Shown here piece by piece: positions 33,141-42,930 of a DNA stretch of 64,000 bases. Position 1 is the first letter of the stretch; each line of letters begins with the position of its first letter. The position numbers were made by a program, and so were the translations under genes. This DNA comes from Dictyoglomus turgidum DSM 6724 (GTDB taxonomy: Bacteria > Dictyoglomota > Dictyoglomia > Dictyoglomales > Dictyoglomaceae): the NCBI RefSeq assembly GCF_000021645.1, contig NC_011661.1, positions 1,024,723 to 1,088,722 of the forward strand, given 5' to 3'. The notes beneath the pieces are model-generated. The model was not told the origin of the DNA. It saw only the letters and a list, made by a program, of their open reading frames with translations, and did no database searches.

Positions 33141-34476
33141 GAAAATACTTATTGCTAATCGTGGCGAAATTGCGGTAAGAGTAATAAGAGCTTGCAGAGA
33201 ATTGGGAATAAAAACAGTTGCGATCTATTCTGAAGCAGATAAAGAATCTCTTCATGTATATATGGCTGATGAAGCAATATGTATTGGCCCCCCACCAGCA
33301 TCTCAAAGTTATTTAAATATACCTAATATAATAAGTGCAGCTTTGGTGACTAATGCAGAAGCTATACATCCTGGATATGGGTTTTTAGCAGAATCTGCAA
33401 GATTTGCTGAGATATGTCAGGATCATGGTATAGTTTTTATAGGACCTAAAAAAGAAGTAATAGAAAACTTAGGAGACAAAGCCAGAGCCAAAAAGCTAAT
33501 GAAGGAAGCAGGAGTTCCTCTACTCCCTGGATCTGAGGGGCTAATTGAAGATGAAAAACAAGCTTTAAAGGTTGCAAAAGAAATAGGCTTTCCTGTTTTA
33601 ATCAAGGCTACCGCAGGCGGCGGCGGGAAAGGAATGAGAGTATCCTATAGTCCTGAAGAGCTTGTGAAAAATATTCGACTTGCTAAAATGGAGGCAGAGA
33701 AGAACTTTGGAAATCCTGGAGTTTACATAGAGAAATTTATTGAAGAGCCAAGACATGTAGAGATTCAGATTTTAGGAGATCAGTATGGAAATATTATCTC
33801 TTTGGGCGAAAGAGACTGTACAATTCAAAGAAGATATCAAAAACTAATTGAAGAATCTCCGTCTCCTGTGGTCAATAATAGAATAAGAGAAGCTATGAGT
33901 AGAGCTGCTATAAGGGGAGCCTATAAAGTGGGTTATGTGGGACCTGGAACTTTTGAGTTTTTATTAGACAAGGATGGAAAGTTCTACTTTATGGAAGTGA
34001 ATACCAGAATTCAAGTAGAGCATACTGTTACTGAGATGGTGACTGGTATTGATCTTGTAAAATGGCAGATTTTGATTGCTGCTGGAGAAAAGCTTGATTT
34101 GAAGGATGTAACCTTAAGAGGGCATGCTATCGAGTGTAGAATTAATGCAGAAGATCCCGATAATAATTTCTCACCTTCCATAGGAAAAATTGAAAAATAT
34201 ATACCACCGGGTGGTCCTTTTGTGAGGATAGATACTCATATTTATGAAGGGTATGAGATGGTACCCTTTTATGATTCTTTACTTGCTAAGGTTATCACAT
34301 GGGGTAAGGATAGAGAAGAGGCTATAATAAGAATGAGACGAGCCTTGAATGAGTTTATTGTGAGAGGACTTAAAACTACTATACCACTTCATCTTAAGAT
34401 TTTAGAAAACAGCTCTTTTATTAAAGGTGATTATTCTACTAATTTCCTTGCAAGGAGGATTTTAGTTGAAGATTAA
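33133..34476 (+). CDS. accC: Acetyl-CoA carboxylase, biotin carboxylase subunit
   Basis: ATP-dependent carboxylation of biotin on AccB. The 447-residue protein starts [22 protein letters not shown]-like (split here: [21 protein letters not shown]), has the ATP-grasp glycine loop [37 protein letters not shown] and the catalytic [16 protein letters not shown] region. No accA/accD genes are in the window, so the carboxyltransferase is encoded elsewhere. Confidence 0.97.
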   Translation: MFKKILIANRGEIAVRVIRACRELGIKTVAIYSEADKESLHVYMADEAICIGPPPASQSYLNIPNIISAALVTNAEAIHPGYGFLAESARFAEICQDHGIVFIGPKKEVIENLGDKARAKKLMKEAGVPLLPGSEGLIEDEKQALKVAKEIGFPVLIKATAGGGGKGMRVSYSPEELVKNIRLAKMEAEKNFGNPGVYIEKFIEEPRHVEIQILGDQYGNIISLGERDCTIQRRYQKLIEESPSPVVNNRIREAMSRAAIRGAYKVGYVGPGTFEFLLDKDGKFYFMEVNTRIQVEHTVTEMVTGIDLVKWQILIAAGEKLDLKDVTLRGHAIECRINAEDPDNNFSPSIGKIEKYIPPGGPFVRIDTHIYEGYEMVPFYDSLLAKVITWGKDREEAIIRMRRALNEFIVRGLKTTIPLHLKILENSSFIKGDYSTNFLARRILVED

Positions 34477-34504
34477 ATTTGATAAAATAGTATAGGTGAA
34501 TATT

Positions 34505-34873
34505 ATGAAAGAAGAATTATCTTATGGTTCTGTTAATATCTCAAAGGAAGTAATTGCAATTATTGCAGGGATAGCAGCTCAAGAAATTGAGGGAGTTGCT
34601 CAAGTTGGGGAAAGTATAGCGTCTTTTGTAAAACTTGTTTCGGGAATACCTATAGGTAGGGGATTAAAAGTAGAATTGATAGACAAAGACGTTTATATAA
34701 AGATTCCTGTCTATGTTAAACAAAATGTATTTTTTCCTGACGTAGCAAGAGATATTCAAACTCATGTTAAGGAAGTTGTTGAAAGTATGACAGGACTGAA
34801 TGTTCGTGAAGTTAATGTCATAATTAAAGGGGTAATTTTAGGTAAAAAGCGTGAGGAGGAAAAGGTTAAATGA
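34505..34873 (+). CDS. Asp23/Gls24 family envelope-associated protein
   Basis: 122 residues from the ATG at 34505 (AGGTGA just upstream; an in-frame GTG at 34496 overlaps that site). Family features are YGSVNISKEVIAIIAGIAAQEIEGVA at the start (split: YGSVNISKEV, AAQEIEGVAQVG), VYIKIPVYVKQN, and VKEVVESMTGLNVREVNVII. Gls24/Asp23 proteins form membrane-proximal assemblies anchored by AmaP, whose likely gene is next. This is the YqhY position of Firmicutes, between accC and nusB. Confidence 0.9.
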   Translation: MKEELSYGSVNISKEVIAIIAGIAAQEIEGVAQVGESIASFVKLVSGIPIGRGLKVELIDKDVYIKIPVYVKQNVFFPDVARDIQTHVKEVVESMTGLNVREVNVIIKGVILGKKREEEKVK

Positions 34874-35403
34874 GAATAAATAAGTCTGAAAGAATAACAA
34901 CTTTTTTACTTCTCTTTATTTCTGCTTTAATATATGTCATTCTTATCCTTGCCTTATTAAAATGGTCTCCTGCTTTGAGCTTTTTAGGTTGGGCATCTCA
35001 TCAAGGATTTCTTTTTGTCTTAATTTTCTTAATTGTTTTATTTGTTGTGTCTTTCAGCATGAGCTTTTTCTATCTTTTATTTAGAGAAAAAACCACTATT
35101 AGTTTGGGGAATACCTCAGGGCTTGGAGAGATAAGTATATCTCTAAATGGTATTAAAAATGCTATAAGAGAGATTGCTGCATATTTTTCTGAGATTCAGG
35201 AAATTAGACCCGAGATAGAAAATCTAAGGGGAAAGATTATATTAACTTTGAGAATAAAAGTTCCCTCTGGTAGTGATATAACAAGAGTGGTGAATGAGTT
35301 GCAGCATAGGGTGAAGGTTTATTTTGAAAATGTCTTAACTTTAAATCTTGAAAATATTAATATAATTATTGAAGATGTAGTGCCTGCAAAGAAGGGTAAA
35401 TAG
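34870..35403 (+). CDS. amaP: AmaP-like membrane anchor of Asp23/Gls24
   Basis: 177 residues with two N-terminal transmembrane helices (about 11-31 and 45-66) and a cytoplasmic Gls24-like domain that ends ENINIIIEDVVPA, resembling the end of the Asp23 domain. In staphylococci AmaP anchors Asp23 to the membrane. The ATG overlaps the asp23-like stop, so the two are likely made together. Confidence 0.8.
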   Translation: MRINKSERITTFLLLFISALIYVILILALLKWSPALSFLGWASHQGFLFVLIFLIVLFVVSFSMSFFYLLFREKTTISLGNTSGLGEISISLNGIKNAIREIAAYFSEIQEIRPEIENLRGKIILTLRIKVPSGSDITRVVNELQHRVKVYFENVLTLNLENINIIIEDVVPAKKGK

Positions 35404-35404
35404 G

Positions 35405-35629
35405 ATGAATTTCAAAATTCCAAACTTAAGAGAGTATAGATATAGAATAATCTTTTCTTTTGTATTTCTGATTATTGGAATTTTGATTCTTTTAATTGGA
35501 TTTTGGAAGACTCTTTTTCTTGTTTTCTGTTTTTTAGTTGGGTATTTGGTAGGACTGGCAATTGATAAGAACTTTATTTTAGAGGTTATTGAGAAGATAA
35601 AAGAAATATTTTATATAGGAAGGGAATAA
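35405..35629 (+). CDS. Small membrane protein, DUF2273-like
   Basis: 74 residues with two hydrophobic helices (about 13-33 and 37-55), the second carrying VGYLVGLAIDKN, the glycine-rich turn usual in DUF2273 proteins. These small proteins accompany Asp23 and AmaP genes in Firmicutes. It starts one base after the amaP stop with no spacing and is followed by nusB. Confidence 0.75.
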   Translation: MNFKIPNLREYRYRIIFSFVFLIIGILILLIGFWKTLFLVFCFLVGYLVGLAIDKNFILEVIEKIKEIFYIGRE

Positions 35630-35632
35630 GGA

Positions 35633-36067
35633 ATGAGTAAGGAAAGAACAAGGTGTCGTGAAAAAGTTTTAGAATTTCTTTTTCAAAAAGACTTGGGACA
35701 GGAGATTGAAGTAGATTTCAGTGATTTTTCTCCTCAGGGGCAGGTTTTTGCATATAAGTTGTACGATGGTGCTCTTTACTATAAAGATTTGGCTGATGAA
35801 ATAATTAGTAAATTCAGTAAAAATTGGAAGCTTGAGAGAATTGGAACCATTGAAAAGAACATTTTGAGAATGGCAATTGCGGAGATGTTTACTTTTTCTG
35901 ACATTCCTCAGGGAGTAACTGTGAATGAGGCGGTGGAACTTGCTAAAAAATATGTGAGTCCAGAAGCAGGAAGATTTATAAATGGCATTTTGAGAAACAT
36001 TGTTAGAAATTGGGATGAGGTAAAAAAATTAAAAGAGGGTTTTGTGGATGTTACTTCAGAAAATTGA
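35633..36067 (+). CDS. nusB: Transcription antitermination factor NusB
   Basis: Binds boxA RNA with S10 in rRNA antitermination. The 144-residue all-helical protein has the family start RTRCREKVLEFLFQKDL, the KNWKLERIGTIEKNILRMAIAEM region (in pieces: LERIGTIEKNILRMA) and the C-terminal TVNEAVELAKKYVSPEAGRF-NGIL motif. Overlaps the dxs start. Confidence 0.95.
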   Translation: MSKERTRCREKVLEFLFQKDLGQEIEVDFSDFSPQGQVFAYKLYDGALYYKDLADEIISKFSKNWKLERIGTIEKNILRMAIAEMFTFSDIPQGVTVNEAVELAKKYVSPEAGRFINGILRNIVRNWDEVKKLKEGFVDVTSEN

Positions 36068-37904
36068 GTCTCCAAAGGATCTTAAAAAACTCTCTATAGA
36101 GGAATTAAAAAAGCTTTCCTCTGAAATAAGAGAAATTATTATAAATACTGTAGAAAATAATGGTGGACATTTAGCATCCAATTTGGGTACAGTAGAACTA
36201 ACCTTAGCACTTCATTATGTCTTTGATGCTCCTAAGGATAAAATTATATGGGATGTAGGACATCAAGCCTATACTCATAAATTAATAACAGGAAGAGCAA
36301 AAGATTTTCATACTCTACGTCAATATGGAGGAATTAGTGGATACATTGCTCCTTGGGAAAGTGAATATGACCATTTTGCTGTGGGGCATGCGGGCACATC
36401 TCTTTCTGCTGCTTTGGGTTTTGCAAAGGCAAGAGATTTAAAGGGAGAAAAATATAAAGTTGTGGCTGTAATAGGAGATGGAGCATTGACATCAGGTATG
36501 GCATTAGAGGCGTTGAACCAAATTGGTTATTTAAATACTGATCTTATTGTGATTTTAAATGATAATGAGCATTCTATATCTCCTAATGTGGGGGCTATGG
36601 CTTTATATTTAGCAAAGCTTCGTAAACATCCCCTATATAGATTTTTTAAACAGACGACTCAAAACTTATTAAAAAATTCATCCATAGGAAAAGGTTTATT
36701 GGCTTTTGATTTAAAGTTAGAGAGGAGCTTAAAAAGTTTGCTTCTTGAGAATCCTATGTTTGAATATTTAGGATTTAAATATTTTGGTCCCTTTGATGGA
36801 CATGATATTCCTTTACTCATCTCAGTTTTTAAGGGAATAAAGGATAATTTGTCTTGTCCTGTGTTGATCCATGTTACCACTAAGAAGGGTATTGGACATA
36901 AAGATGCAGAGGCAACTCCATCTAAATTTCATAGTATAGGCTCGAAATCTGAAAAAGAGAAAAAGGTACCAACTTATACGGAAGTGTTTGGTAAAGCTTT
37001 AGTAGAGCTTGGAGGAATGTATCCTGAGGTTGTGGCAATAACAGCTGCTATGCCTGAAGGGACAGGACTCTCTTATTTTGCACAAAGGTTTCCTGAAAGG
37101 TTTTTTGATGTAGGAATTGCAGAACAACACGCAGTAACTTTTGCAGCAGGTCTTGCAAAAAACGGCTTAAAACCTGTAGTTGCTATATATTCAACTTTCC
37201 TACAAAGATCTTTTGATCAAATAATACACGATGTATGTCTACAAAAGTTACCTATAACATTTGTTTTGGATAGGGCAGGTATAGTAAGCGATGATGGTCC
37301 CACTCATCAGGGGATTTTTGATCTCTCATATTTGCGTTTAATTCCTAATATGGTTATCGCTGCTCCAAAAGATGAATCAGAACTTAGAGATCTCTTGTAT
37401 ACTGCAATCAATTATCCCGGACCCTTTGCTATAAGGTATCCCAAAGGTAAAGGAGTAGGAGTTGAATTAAAAAATAGATTTGAAAAAATTGAAATTGGAA
37501 AAAGTGAAATAGTGAAACAAGGAAGGGATGTATTGATTCTTGCTATTGGTTCAATGGTTTATCCTGCTGTTGAAGCTGGGAATATTTTGAGATCAGAAGG
37601 TATTTATCCTACGGTAGTTAATGTTAGATTTCTAAAGCCCTTAGACATATTAACTTTAGAGGAGCTAATTTTATCTCATAATACTATAATAACTGTTGAA
37701 GAAAATGTGATTACAGGAGGACTTTTTGGGGCTATAGCAGAACTAATTAACATCTTAAAAATTAATAAAAAAGTTATTCCTATTGGACTTCCTGATAAAT
37801 TTATTGAGCAAGGAAATGTACAACTCTTAAGAGACATATATGGCCTTAATGAATACAAAATAGCTGAAAAAATCATAAGTGTTTTGGAAGATATTAAGGT
37901 GTAA
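36048..37904 (+). CDS. dxs: 1-deoxy-D-xylulose-5-phosphate synthase
   Basis: First enzyme of the MEP isoprenoid pathway: pyruvate + glyceraldehyde-3-phosphate to DXP, using thiamine diphosphate. The 618-residue protein starts MLLQKIESPKDLKKLS (ATG at 36048; a TTG at 36042 is in frame but less likely). It has GGHLASNLG, WDVGHQAYTHK, the ThDP motif GDGALTSGMALEALN, the GIAEQHAVTFAAGLA catalytic Glu region and the transketolase C domain. The start lies in nusB. Confidence 0.97.
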   Translation: MLLQKIESPKDLKKLSIEELKKLSSEIREIIINTVENNGGHLASNLGTVELTLALHYVFDAPKDKIIWDVGHQAYTHKLITGRAKDFHTLRQYGGISGYIAPWESEYDHFAVGHAGTSLSAALGFAKARDLKGEKYKVVAVIGDGALTSGMALEALNQIGYLNTDLIVILNDNEHSISPNVGAMALYLAKLRKHPLYRFFKQTTQNLLKNSSIGKGLLAFDLKLERSLKSLLLENPMFEYLGFKYFGPFDGHDIPLLISVFKGIKDNLSCPVLIHVTTKKGIGHKDAEATPSKFHSIGSKSEKEKKVPTYTEVFGKALVELGGMYPEVVAITAAMPEGTGLSYFAQRFPERFFDVGIAEQHAVTFAAGLAKNGLKPVVAIYSTFLQRSFDQIIHDVCLQKLPITFVLDRAGIVSDDGPTHQGIFDLSYLRLIPNMVIAAPKDESELRDLLYTAINYPGPFAIRYPKGKGVGVELKNRFEKIEIGKSEIVKQGRDVLILAIGSMVYPAVEAGNILRSEGIYPTVVNVRFLKPLDILTLEELILSHNTIITVEENVITGGLFGAIAELINILKINKKVIPIGLPDKFIEQGNVQLLRDIYGLNEYKIAEKIISVLEDIKV

Positions 37905-37907
37905 GGC

Positions 37908-38723
37908 TTGAAGGAAAAGGAAAGATTAGATGTATTATTAGTAAAAAGGGGCTTTTTTGAGAGTAGGGAAAAGGCGAGAGCTGCTGTTATAGCTGGCATA
38001 GTGAAAGTAAATGGTAACGTTGTAATTAAACCTGATTTAAAAATTCCTATCGACTCTCTGATTGAAATAAAAGAGAATATACCCTATGTTAGTAAGGGCG
38101 GTTTTAAATTAAAGAAAGCAATTGATACTTTTGAAGTTGATGTCAAAGGAAAGATTGCAGTAGATATAGGAGCAAGCACGGGGGGATTTACGGATTGTCT
38201 TCTTCAAGAGGGAGCTTTAAGGGTATATGCTGTCGATGTAGGAAAAGGACAACTTCATGAGAAATTGAGAAGAGATTCAAGAGTAATATTGAAAGAAGGG
38301 ATAAATGCGAGGTATTTGAAAGAAGGCGATATTCCAGAAAAGGTGGATATTGTGACTATTGATGTTTCTTTCATATCTGTTTTAAAGATATTTCCATCTA
38401 TAAAAAGTTTTTTGCATGGTGAAAGTATAATTATACCCCTAATAAAACCTCAATTTGAAGCCTCTCCTAAGGAAGTAAGCAGAGGAGGAATAGTAAAAAA
38501 TATTGACGTACATATAAAAATATTAGAGAATATTAAAGAAACTTTAAAAGAGCAAGGTTTTTACATGCAAAAATTAACTTATTATTTGAGCAAAGAAGGT
38601 AAAGGAAATATTGAGTATCCCTCATTATTTACTTTAAAACCAGAGCGAGAAATAGAAGAAGTTGAGATAGAAAAAGTAGTTCAGGAGGCATTTTCAAATT
38701 GGAAATTAAGCTCCAAAAAATAG
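37908..38723 (+). CDS. tlyA: TlyA family rRNA (cytidine-2'-O)-methyltransferase
   Basis: 271 residues: an N-terminal S4 RNA-binding domain (RLDVLLVKRGFFESREKARA), then an FtsJ/RrmJ-like methyltransferase domain with the SAM motif AVDIGASTGGFTDCLL and the catalytic K-D-K-E-type residues (TIDVSFISV, LIKPQFEA). TlyA methylates 16S C1409 and sometimes 23S C1920. The start is TTG at 37908 with AAGGTG six bases upstream. It occupies the Firmicutes position between dxs and nadK/recN. Confidence 0.92.
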   Translation: MKEKERLDVLLVKRGFFESREKARAAVIAGIVKVNGNVVIKPDLKIPIDSLIEIKENIPYVSKGGFKLKKAIDTFEVDVKGKIAVDIGASTGGFTDCLLQEGALRVYAVDVGKGQLHEKLRRDSRVILKEGINARYLKEGDIPEKVDIVTIDVSFISVLKIFPSIKSFLHGESIIIPLIKPQFEASPKEVSRGGIVKNIDVHIKILENIKETLKEQGFYMQKLTYYLSKEGKGNIEYPSLFTLKPEREIEEVEIEKVVQEAFSNWKLSSKK

Positions 38724-39493
38724 GAGTTTTTTATAATCCCAAAAAAAGAGAGGCAAAAAAGGGAATAGATATATTAAAGGATTGGGCTGAAAGAAGAGGA
38801 ATAGAGGTTATTCCAGAGGGGTCTAATGTGGATCTTGGAGTAGCAATTGGAGGAGATGGAACTGTTCTTTATACTCTTCAAAAGCTTTCCATATATAACA
38901 TACCTGTAGTCGGTATTAATACAGGAAGACTCGGATTCTTGACTACTGTGGAGTTTAAGGATATTGATGTACTTCTTGATTCCATAGAAAAGGGGAATTT
39001 TTTTATTGAAAAGCATCCAGTGATAAAGCTTACTATTGATCAAAATGTATTTTATGCATTCAATGAGGTGGTTTTTTTAAAATCAGAAAATACCCCTCTA
39101 ATTTCTATAAATTTTATCTTTAACAATGGTTCCATATTAACTCCCCCGGCGGATGGAGTAATTGTAGCCACTTCAGCAGGATCTACCGCTTATGCTCTTT
39201 CGGCTGGTGGTGCAATTATTTTCCCTGAGTTAGAAGTTACAGAGGTGATTCCTATATGTGCTCATTCTTTATCTTCAAGGCCGTTGGTTTTAGATCTGAA
39301 TAATATTAATATACAAGTAAAATTTCAGAGGAAGTCAACCCAAGTTGAGATATGGATTGATGGTAAGGAAATTGATATTGTAAGTAATAAGAATGAAATT
39401 ACCATTAGTAAAGCAGATTTTTATGGAAGATTAATTTTCCTGCCTGGATGGGATTTTGTAAATAGACTTAAAAAGAAACTACATTGGAGGTAG
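38699..39493 (+). CDS. nadK: NAD kinase
   Basis: Phosphorylates NAD to NADP. The 264-residue protein has the GGDGT motif (VAIGGDGTVLYTL), GINTGRLGFLT, NEVV and the conserved TPPADGVIVATSAGSTAY, whose central part binds NAD. The TTG start at 38699 follows CAGGAGG and overlaps tlyA by 25 bases, suggesting translational coupling. Confidence 0.95.
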   Translation: MEIKLQKIGVFYNPKKREAKKGIDILKDWAERRGIEVIPEGSNVDLGVAIGGDGTVLYTLQKLSIYNIPVVGINTGRLGFLTTVEFKDIDVLLDSIEKGNFFIEKHPVIKLTIDQNVFYAFNEVVFLKSENTPLISINFIFNNGSILTPPADGVIVATSAGSTAYALSAGGAIIFPELEVTEVIPICAHSLSSRPLVLDLNNINIQVKFQRKSTQVEIWIDGKEIDIVSNKNEITISKADFYGRLIFLPGWDFVNRLKKKLHWR

Positions 39494-39499
39494 AGAAGA

Positions 39500-41242
39500 A
39501 TGTTATTAGCGTTAAGAGTAAAAGATTTTGCAATCATAGATGAGATTACCTTGGATTTTCATGATGGTCTGAATGTTATAACGGGTGAGACAGGTGCTGG
39601 AAAATCTCTTTTGGTAGATGCTCTTGCTTTTCTTTTAGGAGAGAGAGCCTCGACGGATATTATTAGGTCAGGAAGTAATAGGAGTGTAGTTGAAGCCATG
39701 TTTACCATGAATGAAGAGGTAGAAAGATTACTTGATGAATGGGAAATTCCAAAAGAAAAAGATGGTACTCTTTTAGTTTCTAGAGAGCTAAATAAGAGTG
39801 GAAGAAGCAAATGTAGAGTTAATGGTGAACTTGTTACAGTAGGAATGTTGGAAAGACTTCTTTCAAATATTGTTGAAATTCATGGACAACATGAACATCA
39901 GAAAATACTTCATAGGGATTTTCAACTTGAGGTTTTTGATAGGCTTGGTGGAGAAGAATTATTAGATCAAAAGAATAAGGTGAAGGAGTTATTTCTGAAG
40001 CTGAGAAATCTCTATTCTGAAAGGGACGAGATATATGGTAAGGAAAAAGAAAGACAACAAAGGATTGATCTTTTATCTTTTCAGATAGAGGAAATTGAGA
40101 AAGCAAATTTAAGAATAGGTGAAGAAGAAGAATTATTAGAGGAAAGACAGAAATTGCAAAATTACGAAAAAGTAAGAGTAGGCATAGAAGAAGCTATTAA
40201 GTTTTTATATGAAAATCCAGAGGGGATGTCAGCTTTTGAACAATTAGGAGAAGGTTTAGATATTATTAGATCTCTTTCCTCTATGGATGAAAATGTGGGA
40301 AATATTGTTAGTCTACTTGAAAATGCAAAGGTTTACCTTGGAGAGGCGGTGGACAATCTCATTAGATATAAAGATAGTATGAGTTTTGAGCCATCCACAA
40401 TTGAGGAAATTGAAGAGAGACTATATCGAATCTCACAACTCAAGAGAAAATATGGGAAAAATATTGAGGAGATATTGAATTATAAAGAAAAAGCAAAAGA
40501 AGAACTTGATATGCTCTCTAATATGGAGGCGCGATTGGAAAATATTGAAGCTGAAATAAGTGCTGTTGAAGAGAAACTTCTCTATGAAAGCGAAAAACTC
40601 TCTGAGATGAGAAGGAATATGGTAGAAGATTTTGTTAAGAGAGTGGAAGAAGAGCTTTCCGAGCTTGGAATGGAACATGCAAAATTTGCTGTTGAATTTA
40701 TGGAGCCGTCTTCGGGATTGAATATAAATGGAGTAAAAATAAGTGAAAAAGGTAGGGAAGTGATAGAGTTTATGTTGTCTTCCAATCCTGGAGAGTTATT
40801 TAAGCCATTAAGGCACGTAGCATCTGGAGGAGAATTATCCAGGGTCATGTTGGCTTTGAAGACTATTTTGAATGAGGTGGATAACACTCCTGTGCTTGTT
40901 TTTGATGAAATTGATGCTGGAATAGGGGGAGAGACTGCTTATCTTCTTGCACAAAAGTTGTGGAATATATCAAAAAAGAGACAAATTTTCTGTGTGACCC
41001 ATCTGCCTCAGATAGCTGCTTGGGCAGATTATCATTTCCATGTAGAAAAAAAGGTAGTGAATGATCAGACTCGAATTAGAGTTTCCATGCTTGAGGATAA
41101 ATCAAGAATTCTTGAACTTTCAAGGATGCTTGGCGGAAGTATAGTTTCTGATGTTAGTCAACAGCATGCAAAGGAATTATTAGTTAAAGCATCAGAACTT
41201 AAGAGTAGAGGAGCTTTAAATGATAGAGGAGGTGAAAATTGA
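39500..41242 (+). CDS. recN: DNA repair protein RecN
   Basis: SMC-like ATPase for double-strand-break repair. The 580-residue protein has Walker A GETGAGKSLLVDALAFLLG near the N terminus, a long central coiled coil (about 155-370), the signature HVASGGELSRVMLALK and Walker B PVLVFDEIDAGIGG near the C terminus, followed by the H-loop VTHLPQIAAWAD. Full family length. Its end overlaps or abuts nudF. Confidence 0.97.
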   Translation: MLLALRVKDFAIIDEITLDFHDGLNVITGETGAGKSLLVDALAFLLGERASTDIIRSGSNRSVVEAMFTMNEEVERLLDEWEIPKEKDGTLLVSRELNKSGRSKCRVNGELVTVGMLERLLSNIVEIHGQHEHQKILHRDFQLEVFDRLGGEELLDQKNKVKELFLKLRNLYSERDEIYGKEKERQQRIDLLSFQIEEIEKANLRIGEEEELLEERQKLQNYEKVRVGIEEAIKFLYENPEGMSAFEQLGEGLDIIRSLSSMDENVGNIVSLLENAKVYLGEAVDNLIRYKDSMSFEPSTIEEIEERLYRISQLKRKYGKNIEEILNYKEKAKEELDMLSNMEARLENIEAEISAVEEKLLYESEKLSEMRRNMVEDFVKRVEEELSELGMEHAKFAVEFMEPSSGLNINGVKISEKGREVIEFMLSSNPGELFKPLRHVASGGELSRVMLALKTILNEVDNTPVLVFDEIDAGIGGETAYLLAQKLWNISKKRQIFCVTHLPQIAAWADYHFHVEKKVVNDQTRIRVSMLEDKSRILELSRMLGGSIVSDVSQQHAKELLVKASELKSRGALNDRGGEN

Positions 41243-41243
41243 A

Positions 41244-41774
41244 TTGGAAGAAAAAATAATAGAAGAGAGTGAAAAATATAAAGGAAGGATAATTACAGTT
41301 AAGGAGTACAGAGTTGTACTTATAAACGGGAAAGAGACTAAGAGAGAAGTAGTGCATCATCCTGGAGCTGTGGCAATTTTGCCAATTTTAGAAGATGGAT
41401 CTTTATTTTTTGTGAAGCAATATCGCTTACCAGCAAAAAAAATTCTTCTTGAGATTCCGGCTGGAAAATTAGATCAAGGAGAAAATCCTGAGGAATGTGC
41501 TTATCGGGAATTGGAAGAGGAGATAGGTTATGTTCCTGGAAATTTAAGGCTTATTCATACCTTTTATCCATCTCCAGGAATAAGCAATGAGATTTTATAT
41601 CTTTTTGAGGCAACCAACTTAAGAAAAACAAAGAATAACCCTGACGAAGACGAGTTTTTAGAGGTTATAACTTTAAATAAAGAAGAGGTTAAAAGGTATC
41701 TTTTTGAAAATAGGTTTGAAGACTCTAAAACCTTAATTGGAGTTTATTATTATTTATACTCAAGGGGGAGTTAA
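41244..41774 (+). CDS. nudF: ADP-ribose pyrophosphatase (Nudix)
   Basis: Hydrolyses ADP-ribose to AMP and ribose-5-phosphate. The full Nudix box is visible (GKLDQGENPEECAY then RELEEEIGY), with the family segments HHPGAVAILPI and FVKQYRLP. Two starts are possible. The TTG at 41244, right after the recN stop and 8 bases after AGGAGGTGA, gives 176 residues and the usual N terminus. An ATG at 41220 inside recN adds eight residues. I favour the TTG. Confidence 0.92.
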   Translation: MEEKIIEESEKYKGRIITVKEYRVVLINGKETKREVVHHPGAVAILPILEDGSLFFVKQYRLPAKKILLEIPAGKLDQGENPEECAYRELEEEIGYVPGNLRLIHTFYPSPGISNEILYLFEATNLRKTKNNPDEDEFLEVITLNKEEVKRYLFENRFEDSKTLIGVYYYLYSRGS

Positions 41775-41777
41775 ATT

Positions 41778-42902
41778 ATGATAATTGGAATTCCTAAGGA
41801 AATTAAACCTGAAGAGAATAGGGTAGCTATTGTTCCTGGAGGAGTGGAGACTTTAGTTAAAAGAGGGCATAAAGTTCTTATAGAAAAAGGAGCAGGATTT
41901 GGAAGTGGTTTTTCAGACGAGGAATTTGCTAAAGCCGGAGCTGTGATTGTGGAAAGACATGAAGATGTTTTTTATGAGGCAGAACTCATATTGAAAGTTA
42001 AGGAGCCATTACCTGAAGAGTACAATCTTCTTTCTGAAGGCAAAATTCTTTTTACTTACTTGCATCTTGCAGCGTCACAAGATTTAACTATGAACCTTTT
42101 AAAAAGAAAAATTATTGGTATAGCTTATGAGACTGTTCAAACTGACGATGGTTTTTTACCTCTTTTAGCTCCCATGAGTGAAATAGCTGGGAGGATGGCT
42201 CCTCAAGAGGGTGCTAAGTATTTAGAAAAAACCTTTGGAGGAAGAGGAATTTTACTTGGAGGAGTTCCTGGAGTTCCTCCAGCAAATGTGGTGATAATTG
42301 GAGCTGGAAATGTAGGATTTAATTCAGCAAGAATTGCTTATGGAATGGGTGCTTCAGTTACAGTTCTTGATATAAATCCCAGGAAATTACGATTTATTGA
42401 TGATTACTTTCAGGGTAAAGTTATAACTATGTTTGCTGACGAATACAATGTAAGAATGGCTATTGAATATGCTGATCTTGTTATTGGAGCAGTTTTGGTT
42501 CCAGGTGCAAAGGCCCCTAAGATTATTACAAGAGAGCTTCTTAAAAACATGAAAAAGGGTTCGGTACTTGTGGATGTGGCTATAGATCAGGGTGGTTGTG
42601 CGGAGACTTCTCGTCCTACCACTCACAGAGATCCCATATATGAGGAGGAAGGAGTAATACATTATACCGTAGCAAATATGCCTGGTGCTGTACCAAGAAC
42701 TTCTACAAGAGCTTTGACTTTAAATACCTTGCCTTATGTGATAGAAATTGCGGATAAAGGATGGAAAAGAGCAGTAATGGAGAATAGAAGTTTATCAAGG
42801 GGAGTTAATATAGCATATGGAAAGATAACTCATGAAGAAGTAGCAAAGGCTTTTGATCTCCCATATGTACCTTTAGAAGAGGTTATTAAAGGGGGAGCCT
42901 AA
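41778..42902 (+). CDS. ald: Alanine dehydrogenase
   Basis: NAD-dependent interconversion of alanine and pyruvate + ammonia. The 374-residue protein starts IIGIPKEIKPEENRVAI, has the catalytic Lys/His region (LKVKEPLPEEY, TYLHLAASQDL), the Rossmann loop IGAGNVGFNSARIAYGMGA and VLVDVAIDQGGCAETSRPTT. Three bases separate it from nudF. A hairpin and T-rich tract at its end probably terminate the long upstream operon. Confidence 0.97.
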   Translation: MIIGIPKEIKPEENRVAIVPGGVETLVKRGHKVLIEKGAGFGSGFSDEEFAKAGAVIVERHEDVFYEAELILKVKEPLPEEYNLLSEGKILFTYLHLAASQDLTMNLLKRKIIGIAYETVQTDDGFLPLLAPMSEIAGRMAPQEGAKYLEKTFGGRGILLGGVPGVPPANVVIIGAGNVGFNSARIAYGMGASVTVLDINPRKLRFIDDYFQGKVITMFADEYNVRMAIEYADLVIGAVLVPGAKAPKIITRELLKNMKKGSVLVDVAIDQGGCAETSRPTTHRDPIYEEEGVIHYTVANMPGAVPRTSTRALTLNTLPYVIEIADKGWKRAVMENRSLSRGVNIAYGKITHEEVAKAFDLPYVPLEEVIKGGA

Positions 42903-42930
42903 TCATGGGCTCCCTTATGTTTTGTTTTTT
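42889..42930 (+). terminator. Terminator after ald
   Basis: AGGGGGAGCC (42890-42899) pairs with GGGCTCCCTT (42907-42916, with a C/G slip) around the ald stop codon. T-rich sequence (TTATGTTTTGTTTTTT) follows on the + strand. The T tract lies inside the 3' end of convergent hslO. Confidence 0.7.

Noticed and set aside
42255-42281. 7-bp inverted repeat in ald (TGGAGGA/TCCTCCA)
   Set aside because: Explained by the Gly/Pro-rich codons of GGVPGVPP. The arms are too short to stand out.
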